DNA of 64,000 nucleotides from Rhodospirillaceae bacterium (lineage in GTDB: Bacteria > Pseudomonadota > Alphaproteobacteria > Rhodospirillales > UBA2165). Location of the stretch: contig JABIHH010000063.1 of NCBI GenBank assembly GCA_018649725.1, forward strand, positions 62,001 to 126,000. The letters are read 5' to 3'. Below, one piece after another: positions 33,176 through 42,207 of this stretch (the first letter of the stretch is position 1; each line of letters begins with the position of its first letter). The position numbers and the translations under genes were made by a program. A model generated the notes under the pieces. That model was given only the letters and a program-made list of their open reading frames with translations. It was not told the origin of the DNA and made no database searches.

Positions 33176-33661
33176 ATGAACATTAAAAATCAGGAATTGG
33201 GGCTGGATGACTTCGAACAAGACATTCCCGCGCTCGGGCCGTTTGATGCCAGTGATATCGCCCGTGGCATTTGTCGCTATTTGCGAAATCTTGGCTATAG
33301 CCCGCTGACTGAGTTCAAATTGCTTTCCAGGCGGCGCGTTGATGTTATCGGCCTAAATAAGGCCGGGCAATTCATCATCGTGGAGATTAAATCCTCCGTC
33401 GCCGATTTTCGCAGCGATGAGAAATGGCACGAATACCTCCCCTTTGCCGATCAAATGTATTTCGCTGTCGCCAATGGATTTCCGCTGGAGCTCTTGCCCG
33501 AAGAATGCGGTATTATGATTGCTGACGCATACAACGCAGCGGTTATTCGCGACGTGCCGGTCAAAAAACTCAATGCAGCTAGGCGGCGCACACAAATTGT
33601 CCGCTATGCCAAGACAGCCGCCGATCGGCTCCACCGGCTCAACGATCCTAACCGGCGCTAG
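33176..33661 (+). CDS. mmcB: MmcB-family DNA repair protein
   Basis: The 161-residue protein starts at ATG 33176 behind GGGAGGA; the longer frame to 33152 has no ribosome site. It is an MmcB homologue, a PD-(D/E)xK nuclease-like protein of alphaproteobacteria needed for mitomycin C resistance in Caulobacter. The restriction-like core is visible: SRRRVDVIGLNKAGQFIIVEIKSS, with Asp, Glu and Lys of the active site, then DEKWHEYLPFADQMYFAVA. The Arg-rich end (ARRRTQIVRYA) probably contacts DNA. It is one of the clearest alphaproteobacterial markers here. Its last 14 bases overlap the convergent Ada-like gene. In Caulobacter such genes are under SOS/LexA control; no LexA box is obvious to me upstream. 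Confidence 0.9.
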   Translation: MNIKNQELGLDDFEQDIPALGPFDASDIARGICRYLRNLGYSPLTEFKLLSRRRVDVIGLNKAGQFIIVEIKSSVADFRSDEKWHEYLPFADQMYFAVANGFPLELLPEECGIMIADAYNAAVIRDVPVKKLNAARRRTQIVRYAKTAADRLHRLNDPNRR

Positions 33662-34484
33662 CTCGCTCGATCTCCAGTAATGCTTTTTTACGATCAATCC
33701 CCCAGCGATAGCCGGTCAAATCACCGCTCGCGCCAACCGCTCGGTGGCAGGGAATAATCACGCCAATCGGATTGGACCCGCAAGCCCGCCCGACAGCCCG
33801 GGCGCTTTTAGGTTCACCAATGGCGGCCGCGATCGCGCCATAGGTCTCGGTGAAACCGGTTGGGATTCGGGTCAGATAAGACCAGACCTTGGCTTGAAAA
33901 GCCGTCGCGCGGATATCAATGGGTAAATTGCTGGTTTTTTGCGAATGGCTGTCGATCACCCCAATCACTGTTGCTAACACCTCGGCCATGTCTTCTTCAT
34001 TGCGGCGCAACTGGGCGTTTGGGAATTCCTGACCAAGCTCAGCCTCAACCGCTTTGATGTGATCGCCAAAGCACACCCGAACCAAACCATGTGCCGTCGC
34101 GGCGACCAGCACCCGGCCCAAATGACAATGGCCAATGGCGTAATTGATCTCGGCCCCCCTACCGCCTTTGCCATAACTCGCCGGCGTCATGCCAAGCTTG
34201 CCATTGGCACTTTCATAGAGCCGGCTCGAGCCACCAAAGCCGGCGTCATACATCGAATTCGTAACCGACTGACCCGCTTTAAGCTTGGTTTTAAAAGTCT
34301 CCAGGCGCCTGGTCTCAGCATATTGGCGGGGCGAGATGCCGGCTGCTTTTTTAAACATCCGCTGCAAATGGGTTGGGCTCATATTGAGGGTGGCGCCCAA
34401 TTCGGCCAGCGTCGGCGCGCCTTCTTCATGTGCATCGATTAGGCTACAAACCTGCTCGACGAGATTTCTATTTTTGTTTGTCAT
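33648..34484 (-). CDS. AraC-type HTH plus methylated-DNA-protein-cysteine methyltransferase (Ada-like)
   Basis: The 278-residue protein joins an AraC-type double helix-turn-helix (residues about 15-100: LAELGATLNMSPTHLQRMFKKAAGISPRQY) to the MGMT domain. The suicide cysteine is in IPCHRAVG, with FQAKVWSYLTRIPTGFTETYGAIA and RAVGRACGSNPIG before it. The N-terminal zinc domain of Ada that senses methyl-phosphotriesters (with its own Cys motif) is missing, so this is the shorter Ada/Ogt fusion that can repair O6-methylguanine and perhaps regulate its own gene. It is convergent with mmcB, sharing 14 bases, so DNA-repair genes meet here. Confidence 0.93.
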   Translation of the reverse strand: MTNKNRNLVEQVCSLIDAHEEGAPTLAELGATLNMSPTHLQRMFKKAAGISPRQYAETRRLETFKTKLKAGQSVTNSMYDAGFGGSSRLYESANGKLGMTPASYGKGGRGAEINYAIGHCHLGRVLVAATAHGLVRVCFGDHIKAVEAELGQEFPNAQLRRNEEDMAEVLATVIGVIDSHSQKTSNLPIDIRATAFQAKVWSYLTRIPTGFTETYGAIAAAIGEPKSARAVGRACGSNPIGVIIPCHRAVGASGDLTGYRWGIDRKKALLEIERASAG

Positions 34485-34549
34485 GAAATGATCTTACCTG
34501 ATCGGCTGAGAAAAACTATCCGAAGCTTGCGCTACGGCAAAGTTAAAAT

Positions 34550-35257
34550 TCAGCCATAACGCTGAAGCTGCTCAGCATTCGTATTGAGCCAGGCCCGGGC
34601 CGCTTCAACCTGCACATCAAATCCCGCCACCGTCTGCCAAAAGGCGGCGCTGTGATCCATATGTCGGAGATGTGAGACCTCATGGGCGACCACATAATCA
34701 AGCACCCATTCCGGCGTTAGGATAAGCCGCCAGCAAAAGGATAGATTGCCATTTGGGGCGCAAGACCCCCAGCGCGACTTGGTATCACGCACGGTGATGC
34801 GGCCGATTTTACGGTCCAGCTCAGCCGCCATAGTTTGGGCGCGGGGTTGAATTTCAGCCTTGGCTTCTTTACGCAACCAATCGCCGAGACGCCTGGCCAA
34901 ATGTTCAGGGCGGCCGCCCATCTTGATAGTGTTTTCAGCCTTGATTGCGACAGCTTTGAGATCAGGATCGTGACAGACAACATGCTCTTCCCCCAGCAGA
35001 GGAATTTGCGCACCGTCTTCAAAGGGAATTTTGCGGGGGAGTTTTTCGAGCCGGGAGAGGAGCCAGTCTGACTTTTCCTGCACCAGCAATAACGCTTCGC
35101 GCTCACTGGCCCGGCTAGGCAGGGTAACGATGGCCCCTTCATTATCATTGTCGATGCGCAAAATAATGCGTTTGGCGCGGGCATTACGCCGGATTCGAAC
35201 CGGCACATCGCGGCCCGCCAAATTCATTATCTGCGCCGCATCACTATTCTTCATCAC
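34550..35257 (-). CDS. YgjP-like/SprT-family zinc metallopeptidase (DUF45)
   Basis: The 235-residue protein (start GTG 35257 or, two residues in, ATG 35254) is a DUF45/M48-like metal hydrolase. The zinc site is AHEVSHLRHMDHSAAFW (HExxH plus a distal His), and the preceding KSRWGSCAPNGNLSFCW block is the YgjP signature. The N-terminal part, IRRNARAKRIILRI and GAIVTLP, is the usual beta region. Relatives act like SprT, cleaving DNA-crosslinked or other substrate proteins. Its start overlaps the stop of the YcgN gene, inside a duplicated 13-bp unit. Confidence 0.9.
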   Translation of the reverse strand: MMKNSDAAQIMNLAGRDVPVRIRRNARAKRIILRIDNDNEGAIVTLPSRASEREALLLVQEKSDWLLSRLEKLPRKIPFEDGAQIPLLGEEHVVCHDPDLKAVAIKAENTIKMGGRPEHLARRLGDWLRKEAKAEIQPRAQTMAAELDRKIGRITVRDTKSRWGSCAPNGNLSFCWRLILTPEWVLDYVVAHEVSHLRHMDHSAAFWQTVAGFDVQVEAARAWLNTNAEQLQRYG

Positions 35258-35264
35258 TATTCTT
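35239..35264. repeat. 13-bp tandem duplication at a gene junction
   Basis: CATCACTATTCTT occurs twice in a row (35239-35251 and 35252-35264). On the minus strand this is ATGAAGAATAGTG twice. It carries the TAG stop of the YcgN gene and the start of the YgjP-like gene. Confidence 0.8.
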
Positions 35265-35721
35265 CATCTGGCCAAGTCACAATAAAATCTTCGAGATCAA
35301 ACGCGTCCTTTTCTTCGACGACCCGGTCTTTGACCGAAACACCCGCTTCATGGACGCTATTGGGGTCGCCCGAAACCAGCGGATGCCACCAATACAGATC
35401 CTTGCCTTCGTTTAAAAGCCGGTAGGCGCAGCTCTGCGGCAGCCATTTCAGGCCACTTAAATTTTCTTTGGTCAGTTCGACACAATCGGCCACCAATATG
35501 GTTCGCTCAAAATAATTTTTGCAGCGGCAGCTAATTATATCCAATTGGCTGCAGGCGACATTTGTATAGGACACTTCGCCACTATCTTCATCTTCGAGTT
35601 TATGGAGACAACATTTTGCACAGCCGTCACAAAGTGAATCCCATTCATCCAAGGACATTTCCGACAATTTTTTCTGCTGCCAGAACGGCTTTGCGTCACT
35701 ATAGTTTGGCAAATTTGGCAA
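35257..35721 (-). CDS. YcgN-family cysteine-cluster protein
   Basis: The 154-residue protein has the YcgN cysteine set: [13 protein letters not shown], then [15 protein letters not shown] and LVADCVEL, in total eight Cys that likely bind zinc or an iron-sulphur cluster. [12 protein letters not shown] and [22 protein letters not shown] are standard for the family. It is small and cytosolic; function unknown, though a link to oxidative stress has been suggested for relatives. It sits 15 bases from the SCO gene on the same strand and its stop overlaps the next gene start, so the three form a transcript. Confidence 0.92.
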   Translation of the reverse strand: MPNLPNYSDAKPFWQQKKLSEMSLDEWDSLCDGCAKCCLHKLEDEDSGEVSYTNVACSQLDIISCRCKNYFERTILVADCVELTKENLSGLKWLPQSCAYRLLNEGKDLYWWHPLVSGDPNSVHEAGVSVKDRVVEEKDAFDLEDFIVTWPDEE

Positions 35722-35736
35722 ATCAGGAAATCCGTT

Positions 35737-36381
35737 TTACAAAAATTCTTTGAGCTTGGTCGCGATGGCTTCAGCCTCGAGGCCATAGCTGAAAAAGGTC
35801 AGAAACTTGCCATCCGGGCCCATCAGATAACTCACCGATGAATGATCCATCAAATAGTCTTCCGGGTCCTTTTCATCCTGGGCGGTTTTGGCGGCATAGA
35901 TCCGGAAGACTTTTTTGACATGCTCAATTTGTTGCACGCTGCCGGTCAGCCCGGCAAAGCTTTTGTGAAAATGAGTGAGGTAAGATTTCAAATGCTCCGG
36001 CGTATCGCGCTCGGGATCAACCGTGACAAAAATTGGCTGCACTTTTGCCGCATCCTTTCCCAATAAATCCATCACCGATGAAAACACCGTCAGCGTGGTG
36101 GGGCACACATCCGGGCAAAAGGTGTAGCCAAAAAAGATTAGGACGTATTTTCCCTGATAGGTTTTGTGGGAGACCGCTTTGCCATTTTGGTCGAGCAGCG
36201 TATAGGCGCCGCCGATCGCCGGCGTGCCTGAGGACTTAGAGCCTGAGCTCCCTTTCTGGGTTACTCGGGCAATGTTATTTCCATCCGCGGCCTGCTGATC
36301 GGTAAAGGCGCGCAACCCTAGGCCGCCGGCAACAATAACGATGGCCAATAAAAGATAAAAATAGACGCGCCGAATAGGCAT
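35737..36381 (-). CDS. SCO1/SenC-family copper chaperone
   Basis: The 214-residue protein has one N-terminal membrane helix (RVYFYLLLAIVIVAGGLGLRAF), which anchors it in the inner membrane with the rest in the periplasm. The copper ligands are intact: CxxxC in FGYTFCPDVCPTT (Cys of FCPDVC) and His in LMDHSSVSYLMG. The thioredoxin-like fold delivers copper to the CuA site of cytochrome c oxidase. No cox gene is in the window, so it works in trans. It is followed, on the same strand, by YcgN and the YgjP-like gene. Confidence 0.94.
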   Translation of the reverse strand: MPIRRVYFYLLLAIVIVAGGLGLRAFTDQQAADGNNIARVTQKGSSGSKSSGTPAIGGAYTLLDQNGKAVSHKTYQGKYVLIFFGYTFCPDVCPTTLTVFSSVMDLLGKDAAKVQPIFVTVDPERDTPEHLKSYLTHFHKSFAGLTGSVQQIEHVKKVFRIYAAKTAQDEKDPEDYLMDHSSVSYLMGPDGKFLTFFSYGLEAEAIATKLKEFL

Positions 36382-36509
36382 GGAATTGCTCTCCCTGAGA
36401 TTGGTGTAACCCTAACTTCATAGACCGGGTCGAAACAAGCTGCAAGGAAGGAAAACAGCAAAGCAAATCGATTATTGACGCCAAACCGCCGGACCCCCAT
36501 TCTAGGCAT

Positions 36510-37511
36510 ATGTTTTTATTCGGTATTTCTGACCATGCGGGCGGGTTCGACCCACTCATATTATTATTGATGGCTTTGGTCATCGAAACCTATGCCGGCC
36601 AATTACAGTTTGTCTCCCGCCTCACAGGTCATCCTTTAAGTGCCATAGAAAGCCTTATCGATTGGTTCGACCGCAAGCTCAATCGGGAAAGCCGCAGCCA
36701 GATGGATCGAGCGGTCAGAGGTTCAATTGCCGCCGTTATAATCATCGCTATCTCAGCAGCCCTTGGCTGGGCCATCGCCTGGCTTAGTCAAACGCTGCCG
36801 TTTGCCTGGATTTTTGAAACCATTTTTCTGGTAATGTTGATAACTCAAAGAGGCGTCTATACCGCCGTTCGAAAAGTCGGTGTCGCGCTTCGCGATCAGG
36901 GTTTGGAGACTGCCCGCCAAAAGCTTGCCCCCTTAACCAACCAAGCTGCTGAGAAAATGGACAGCCATAACATCGCCCGTCTGGCAATTGAGAGCAGCGC
37001 AAACTCGTTGACGACACGGGTTGTCGCACCGGTCTTTTGGTATGTCCTGTTCGGCTTTCCGGGCCTGTTGGTATACCAATCGCTCAATGTGATGAATGAG
37101 CGACTCGGCCATAAGACGGATCATTATCGCGCCTTTGGATTTACGGCAGCCCGGTTGAACGACATCGTCTTGCTTTTGCCGGCCCAATTCAGCGGGCTTT
37201 TCATTGTGCTGGCGGCTCTGTTTGTGCCAACCGCCCATCCGGGCCGGGCTTTGAAAACCATGATGCGAGATGCCGGAAAGTATCGCAGCTACAATTTGGG
37301 CGTTGCGCTTGCCGCAGTGGCGGGCGCTTTTGATCTGGCGTTGGCGGGCCCGCGTAAATTTTCTCAAGAAACCAAGAACGAGCCGTGGCTCGGCACGGGG
37401 AGCGCACAAGCAACCCATCAAGATATCCGGCGCACGCTTTATTTATTTGCCGTCGCTTGCCTCATCAATGGTGTCTGGGTGGCAGCACTCACCACCATAA
37501 GGTATATGTGA
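36510..37511 (+). CDS. cobD: Adenosylcobinamide-phosphate synthase (CobD/CbiB)
   Basis: A 333-residue inner-membrane protein with several helices. Family blocks are PLILLLMALVIETYAG, GHPLSAIESLIDWFDR, AVRKVGVALRDQGLETARQ, HNIARLAIESSANSLTTRVVAPVFWYVLFG and HKTDHYRAFGFTAARLND. CobD attaches the aminopropanol arm to the corrin carboxyl, a step of vitamin B12 synthesis. The block that in most homologues reads ESLAENFSDGVVAP is here ESSANSLTTRVVAP, without the Asp-Gly, so activity may differ. No other cob gene is in the window. Note the reductive-dehalogenase-like protein at 12 kb, which would use cobalamin. The gene is divergent from the SCO operon. Confidence 0.85.
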   Translation: MFLFGISDHAGGFDPLILLLMALVIETYAGQLQFVSRLTGHPLSAIESLIDWFDRKLNRESRSQMDRAVRGSIAAVIIIAISAALGWAIAWLSQTLPFAWIFETIFLVMLITQRGVYTAVRKVGVALRDQGLETARQKLAPLTNQAAEKMDSHNIARLAIESSANSLTTRVVAPVFWYVLFGFPGLLVYQSLNVMNERLGHKTDHYRAFGFTAARLNDIVLLLPAQFSGLFIVLAALFVPTAHPGRALKTMMRDAGKYRSYNLGVALAAVAGAFDLALAGPRKFSQETKNEPWLGTGSAQATHQDIRRTLYLFAVACLINGVWVAALTTIRYM

Positions 37512-37513
37512 CC

Positions 37514-37903
37514 ATGCCAGTGAGCGCAGAGTATAAGGCCTATATTCTGGATTTACTGTCAGGCGTCGAAGGCGTCAGCGCGCGCGCCATGTTTGGCGGT
37601 GCGGGGCTCTATGTCGACGATACAATGTTTGGCCTGCTCACGCGGTCTGATCGCTTTTATCTGCGCGTCGATGAGATCAATCAGCCGGATTTTGAGGCCT
37701 TGGAAGCCGAACAATTTATTCCCTTTGAAGATGATCCAAAGAAATCTCATATGAGAATGCCCTATTTTGAAACTCCGGTAGACATCTTGGAAAATGAGGA
37801 AGAGCTCGCTGTTTGGGCGAAGAAAGCCTGGGAGGCAGCCCGGCGAAATAAGAAGCCCAAGAAAAAGACGAAGAATAAATCTACGAAGCAGAAGAAACCC
37901 TAA
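37514..37903 (+). CDS. TfoX N-terminal domain protein with lysine-rich tail
   Basis: The 129-residue product starts at ATG 37514, two bases after the CobD stop; the longer frame is a shadow of CobD. It has the TfoX_N fold: GVSARAMFGGAGLYVDDTMFGLLTRSDRFYLRVD, then HMRMPYFETP and AVWAKKAWEAA. TfoX/Sxy in gamma-proteobacteria is a competence coactivator, but this stand-alone N domain is common elsewhere with unknown role. The tail of about 18 residues, NKKPKKKTKNKS and on, is almost all lysine and asparagine and could bind nucleic acid. It overlaps the RHH gene by one base. Confidence 0.88.
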   Translation: MPVSAEYKAYILDLLSGVEGVSARAMFGGAGLYVDDTMFGLLTRSDRFYLRVDEINQPDFEALEAEQFIPFEDDPKKSHMRMPYFETPVDILENEEELAVWAKKAWEAARRNKKPKKKTKNKSTKQKKP

Positions 37904-38148
37904 TGGCCAATGAACCCCAGCTTCATCAAAGCGCCATTCGCAAGCGCTCGGTTCTCATCTCTGGCCATCGTACCAGCATTTCTTTGGAACAAGCCTTCTG
38001 GACCAAGCTGCGTGAAATTTGCGAGCAGCGCGATAAATCGATCAATCAGATGGTCACCGAGATTGACAATGACCGCCTGGAGACACCAAACGGCAATCTC
38101 TCAAGCGCCATCCGTGTCTATATTTTAGAACAGCTCGATAAGAATTAG
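37903..38148 (+). CDS. Ribbon-helix-helix domain protein
   Basis: The 81-residue protein is a small RHH-type DNA-binding protein: VLISGHRTSISLEQAFWTKLREICEQRDKSINQMVTEI gives the strand, helix and helix of the fold. It resembles the RHH family in alphaproteobacteria with conserved RKRSVLISGHRTSISLE. TAATG overlap with the TfoX gene makes them coupled. It ends seven bases from the convergent AsmA gene. Targets are unknown. Such proteins act as dimers. Confidence 0.88.
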   Translation: MANEPQLHQSAIRKRSVLISGHRTSISLEQAFWTKLREICEQRDKSINQMVTEIDNDRLETPNGNLSSAIRVYILEQLDKN

Positions 38149-38155
38149 TCGGACC

Positions 38156-41100
38156 TTAGCGACCGATACCTTTCAATATACCTTTTAAGAAATCTTCCAC
38201 CCGCGGCTTTTGCTGTTGCTGCTGTTGAGGAGCTTGCTGCTGTGGCGGCGGTGATTGCGGCGGCGGCGCGCCTGTGCTGGCGGTTGGCGGTGGAGATTGC
38301 GGGCGGGCTTGCGGGAAAATATTATCCAATAGCGTGCCGATGCCTTTTTTCTTGCGCAATTTGTCGAGTTTTTTATTGAGCGAGCCCGGCAGACGGATGC
38401 CGCCTTTGGTCAAGGCGGCCGTTTCTAATTTAACTTTCGGATCGTCCAAACGGCCAGAAATCTTGAATGGCAGATTTGGCTTTTTACTCGAGTTGCGCAG
38501 TAGAATCTGTGCCAATATATTCTGCGACAGTTGAATTTCGCCTGCCGTATCAATCCGCCAATTCGGTAGATCAACCGCGCCTTTGGCGGCACCATTTCCC
38601 AATCCTGAGCGTAGGCTCATATCTTCAAATCGCGCAATCCCTTGGGCCAGGCGAAAGCTGGTATTGAAATCAGCTTGCTTGGAGCTGGCCTTACCGCCGG
38701 TCAAAGTACTACCAAATTGATTCAGGGACAAAAAGAGATTGGCAAAGCCCGATAACGCGGAACCGCTTTTAGCCGCATTGCTGATATCCAGACCACGAAT
38801 TGCGATTGTGCCACCGCCACTAAGGGTGCGCACCAAATCAAGCGTCGAGCGGCCGATGGTGCGAAACTCGCCAACCATATTGAGGGCGCCTCGCCGGAAC
38901 CCGCGCGTGCCGAGCGAGCTTAGCAAACGTCCAGTATCCATGTTTTTGATCTCAAAGCGGGTTTGATATTGGTTTCTTGTCGGAGCGGCAATGGCCTGGC
39001 CATCGATCTTGATATCACCGCCATAAGCTTTACCGGTCAGGCGTTGCAGATCAACGACGCCGTCGGTTAGCAGGCTGGCTAAATTCACCGCATCGACTTG
39101 ATATTTTTGGAAGCGCAAGCGCTTAGAGCGTAATTTAATATCACCGTCAAAGCCCTTTAAGAACAAAAGATCAATCGGCGCTTTTGTCCAGGGGGCTCCT
39201 GCGGCAACGCCTTTGACGGCAACTTCAATTTTCCTTGCAGGTGCCTTTAGTCCACGAGAAAGGCTGTTATAGGATACCCGCCTCAAAAGTGGATTGGCGC
39301 TAAAGGCATGACGAATTTCTTTTAAAGTCCGGTTTAGAAATGCGGTCTGCTTGGCTGGTAAAATATCATCAATGACGATGGGGCTGGTTTCAAGATTGGC
39401 GATCACTTTCGGTCGAGCGCCGCTAAGATCAGTTGCGGCACTTCCGGCGATGGTGATACCGGCAGCACTACCTGCGAGATTTGGAAAACTCATTCTTTGG
39501 GCATCGCCTTTAAGCCGGCCGCTTAAATTAACCCCGCCGATTTTCTTACCTGCAGGCCGATAACTGCTGCCCAAGCGCCGGACCAGTTTAACCAGACTTG
39601 GATGAGTGGCTGAAAACTTCCCATCGACGCGAGGTGCCGGGCGCAGGGGCTCGACCAGGCCGCTGAGGCTAAATTTGCCGCCGAGCATCGAGGTGTTGGT
39701 GGAAACCTTTAACGCGCGCGGCTTGCCACTCAATGTGCCCGCCAGCCGCACAGCGCCTATTTGACCGGCTGGAACCGGCGATGAAAACTTCGCGAGGCTA
39801 AATAATCGCGCCAGACTTTTACCACGGATATTAAACTTAAAATTATCAAACTGTGGGTCAATAACGCCTCGGGTCTTTTTAAGATCAACGATATCGCCCG
39901 ATACATTGACCGCCAGACCCGCCGCATTCGCGGTTTGGAATTTAGTGACCTTTAACTTGCCATCAAAAACAGTCGCGTTCAGGCTGAGACCCTTGATTGG
40001 CACATCCTTGACCGTTAACGCCTTCAAGCTGGCATTTATATTAGCATCAAACGTACCAAGCGCGGCCAGTGCGGCAAGCGGATTGGGAACAGACGCCGTG
40101 GCCACTGGTTTCTGATTTTTGTTCTGGGCCGTCTTTGTCGCAGGTTCTTTTGCAGGCCCGGCTTTGGCTGATGCTTTGCCAGACGCTTTAGATGGCTTCT
40201 CCTTCGGCAAATAGCCATCCAAATTCAGCCGGTCAATTGCGAGATCAACACCAAAAGAAGGGCGCGCCCGAAAAGCGATATTGGCAGCGCCCGTCATTTT
40301 GGTTTCATCCAATTGAACCGAAATATCATTAAGACGCGCAGCCTTGGCATCAGCCGTAACTTTACCGCCAAAAGAAAATTTCCGCAGACGGTCCTTGGCC
40401 ACTGCTGAAACATCCGTGCCCACCCAGTTCAAAAGCGCGCGCAAATTATTGGTTGATAGATCAACATTACCTTCAAAGATCGGGCCTTTATTTTTTGATT
40501 CTTCATCTTCCAAGATGGTGCCGAGCAAGCCGACATCGGTACTGCCCGGCAACAAGGCTGAGGCCTGACTGATGGTGATCTCCTGGTCGTCGAGCGTTGC
40601 ATTAATCTTAGCTTGACGAATGACCGACTTATTATAGGTGACCGCCCCGACCGAAATATTCAGCGCAGCTGTTAGGTTTTTCGGCAGCTGTTTTAAGCTA
40701 AAGGGTGCACCACCAGATTGGGCATTAGCGATCTTAGGAACAGGAAGTGAGTTTCCAGATTTATTTTTGGATTTGCTTTTTGGTTTCTGCACCGCTTTCT
40801 TTGGTGCCAACAAAGCATCGACATCAAATTTATTTACTGCCAGACGCAAATTCACATCTGTTACATCGCCAAGCTTAACGACCAGCTTTCCCGTTCCTTG
40901 CGTTCCATTTAGCTTTACCGCCAGATCAGAAACGGTCACACCGGTTTCTGCCGCGGCAATCGTTGCCTTGGTCGAGAAAGGACGCGACAGGCTTTCCGGC
41001 AAGGCAATGCCGCCTGAAATGGCAGAAGCAAAAACGCCCAAGTTTTTACCCTCGACATTTAGCTTACCCTTTACTTGCGGGTCTTTATTGAGGCGGGTGA

Positions 41101-41866
41101 TCGCGCCTGAAAAACGCAAATTCGTTTCACCGGGAATGACCTTAAGATCAAAGTTAAACGGCAATGTCCGGCCCTGCACGACGGTGCCGGCAGTGGCGGC
41201 AAAGCTCATCGGTATCCCTCTGACCACAGCACTGCCGGAACTTTCCATCGGACCGGAAAGGGATGCCAGGGCAAATCGGCCATTTAGATTCTCAATCGTT
41301 TCAACTTGGCCTTTGGTATCGTCACGATAGGAAATGGAGCCCTTCTCAATGACAAAATCATCGAGCTGAATGGCAAGCGCGCCGCCATCAGCCCCTCCCA
41401 ATAACGAGCCAAAAGGTTGCGCACCGCCCGGAGTAGAGGCAGGCTTTGATGCTGGCGCGGCAGAATTAGCCGCCGCTGGTCCCTTGAAGGCCATATTGGT
41501 GCGGCCATCGGACAGAACCTCAAGGCTCAGAACCGGCCTGACCAATTTGACCGTGCGAATTTGCAATTGTCGACCAAGCAGCGGGGCCAAAGCGACACGC
41601 ACCTCAAACGAGTCTACCGTCAAGGTGTCCGCTGTATGCGCCCCTTCGATATTCGCAACATGGACGTCATTTATAAGCAGCGCCGGTGATGGCAATATCC
41701 CAATTTTGATATCGCCTCTGATCTCCAGGTTGAACCCCGTCGCGGCATTTACCTCTTCAGTGATTATCTCGCGATATTCGTTCCAATTGACGAAATTGGG
41801 TGCCACCAGAATGGCCCCGAACAGGCCAACCAAGACAAACAAAAAGCCGAATAATAGCTTTTTCAA
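38156..41866 (-). CDS. AsmA-family envelope protein
   Basis: The 1236-residue protein has one N-terminal membrane helix (LLFGFLFVLVGLFGAILVAPNF) and a very long periplasmic chain of repeated beta strands, as in AsmA/TamB relatives that bridge the inner and outer membranes and move phospholipid. The AsmA start INDVHVANIEGA and VRVALAPLLGRQLQIRTVKLVRP is clear, and the C-terminal AsmA_2-type block (NMVGEFRTIGRSTLDLVRTLSGGGTIAIRGLDI) is present. A Lys/Ala/Pro-rich linker occurs near residue 555-590, and a Pro/Gln stretch (SPPPQQQAPQQQQQQ) near the end. It is the largest gene here and stands alone. Confidence 0.92.
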   Translation of the reverse strand: MKKLLFGFLFVLVGLFGAILVAPNFVNWNEYREIITEEVNAATGFNLEIRGDIKIGILPSPALLINDVHVANIEGAHTADTLTVDSFEVRVALAPLLGRQLQIRTVKLVRPVLSLEVLSDGRTNMAFKGPAAANSAAPASKPASTPGGAQPFGSLLGGADGGALAIQLDDFVIEKGSISYRDDTKGQVETIENLNGRFALASLSGPMESSGSAVVRGIPMSFAATAGTVVQGRTLPFNFDLKVIPGETNLRFSGAITRLNKDPQVKGKLNVEGKNLGVFASAISGGIALPESLSRPFSTKATIAAAETGVTVSDLAVKLNGTQGTGKLVVKLGDVTDVNLRLAVNKFDVDALLAPKKAVQKPKSKSKNKSGNSLPVPKIANAQSGGAPFSLKQLPKNLTAALNISVGAVTYNKSVIRQAKINATLDDQEITISQASALLPGSTDVGLLGTILEDEESKNKGPIFEGNVDLSTNNLRALLNWVGTDVSAVAKDRLRKFSFGGKVTADAKAARLNDISVQLDETKMTGAANIAFRARPSFGVDLAIDRLNLDGYLPKEKPSKASGKASAKAGPAKEPATKTAQNKNQKPVATASVPNPLAALAALGTFDANINASLKALTVKDVPIKGLSLNATVFDGKLKVTKFQTANAAGLAVNVSGDIVDLKKTRGVIDPQFDNFKFNIRGKSLARLFSLAKFSSPVPAGQIGAVRLAGTLSGKPRALKVSTNTSMLGGKFSLSGLVEPLRPAPRVDGKFSATHPSLVKLVRRLGSSYRPAGKKIGGVNLSGRLKGDAQRMSFPNLAGSAAGITIAGSAATDLSGARPKVIANLETSPIVIDDILPAKQTAFLNRTLKEIRHAFSANPLLRRVSYNSLSRGLKAPARKIEVAVKGVAAGAPWTKAPIDLLFLKGFDGDIKLRSKRLRFQKYQVDAVNLASLLTDGVVDLQRLTGKAYGGDIKIDGQAIAAPTRNQYQTRFEIKNMDTGRLLSSLGTRGFRRGALNMVGEFRTIGRSTLDLVRTLSGGGTIAIRGLDISNAAKSGSALSGFANLFLSLNQFGSTLTGGKASSKQADFNTSFRLAQGIARFEDMSLRSGLGNGAAKGAVDLPNWRIDTAGEIQLSQNILAQILLRNSSKKPNLPFKISGRLDDPKVKLETAALTKGGIRLPGSLNKKLDKLRKKKGIGTLLDNIFPQARPQSPPPTASTGAPPPQSPPPQQQAPQQQQQQKPRVEDFLKGILKGIGR

Positions 41867-42207
41867 CTTAAAAAAACTCCCTCCACAAGGTGAGCCCAGA
41901 CTCTAGCGGGCCTTGGCATATATTTTAGTTTTTTTGCGTCGCCAACAAAATAATTTGGCGCGATGCTCAATGGTAATATGGATTGATTTGTCTCTTTTTT
42001 CAAACTGTTGGGCAAATTTAGAAAATATACCAACATGTATTGTTTCAACCGGGGCAGGCGAGTATTCTGGAACAGATATAAAAAAGCGCCATGAAGATTG
42101 ATTTAGCCCAAAATTCCAACGCCCATAGAATTCTATTAATCAGCGCAGATGCTGCGCCAATTCGCTAATTCGAATTCAACCAAAGACCTAAGGATTGTGA
42201 TCAGCCG

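Noticed and set aside
40638-41330. 230-codon plus-strand frame inside the AsmA gene
   Set aside because: Antisense shadow of a clear AsmA protein; composition is serine/proline-rich as expected from reading the opposite strand.
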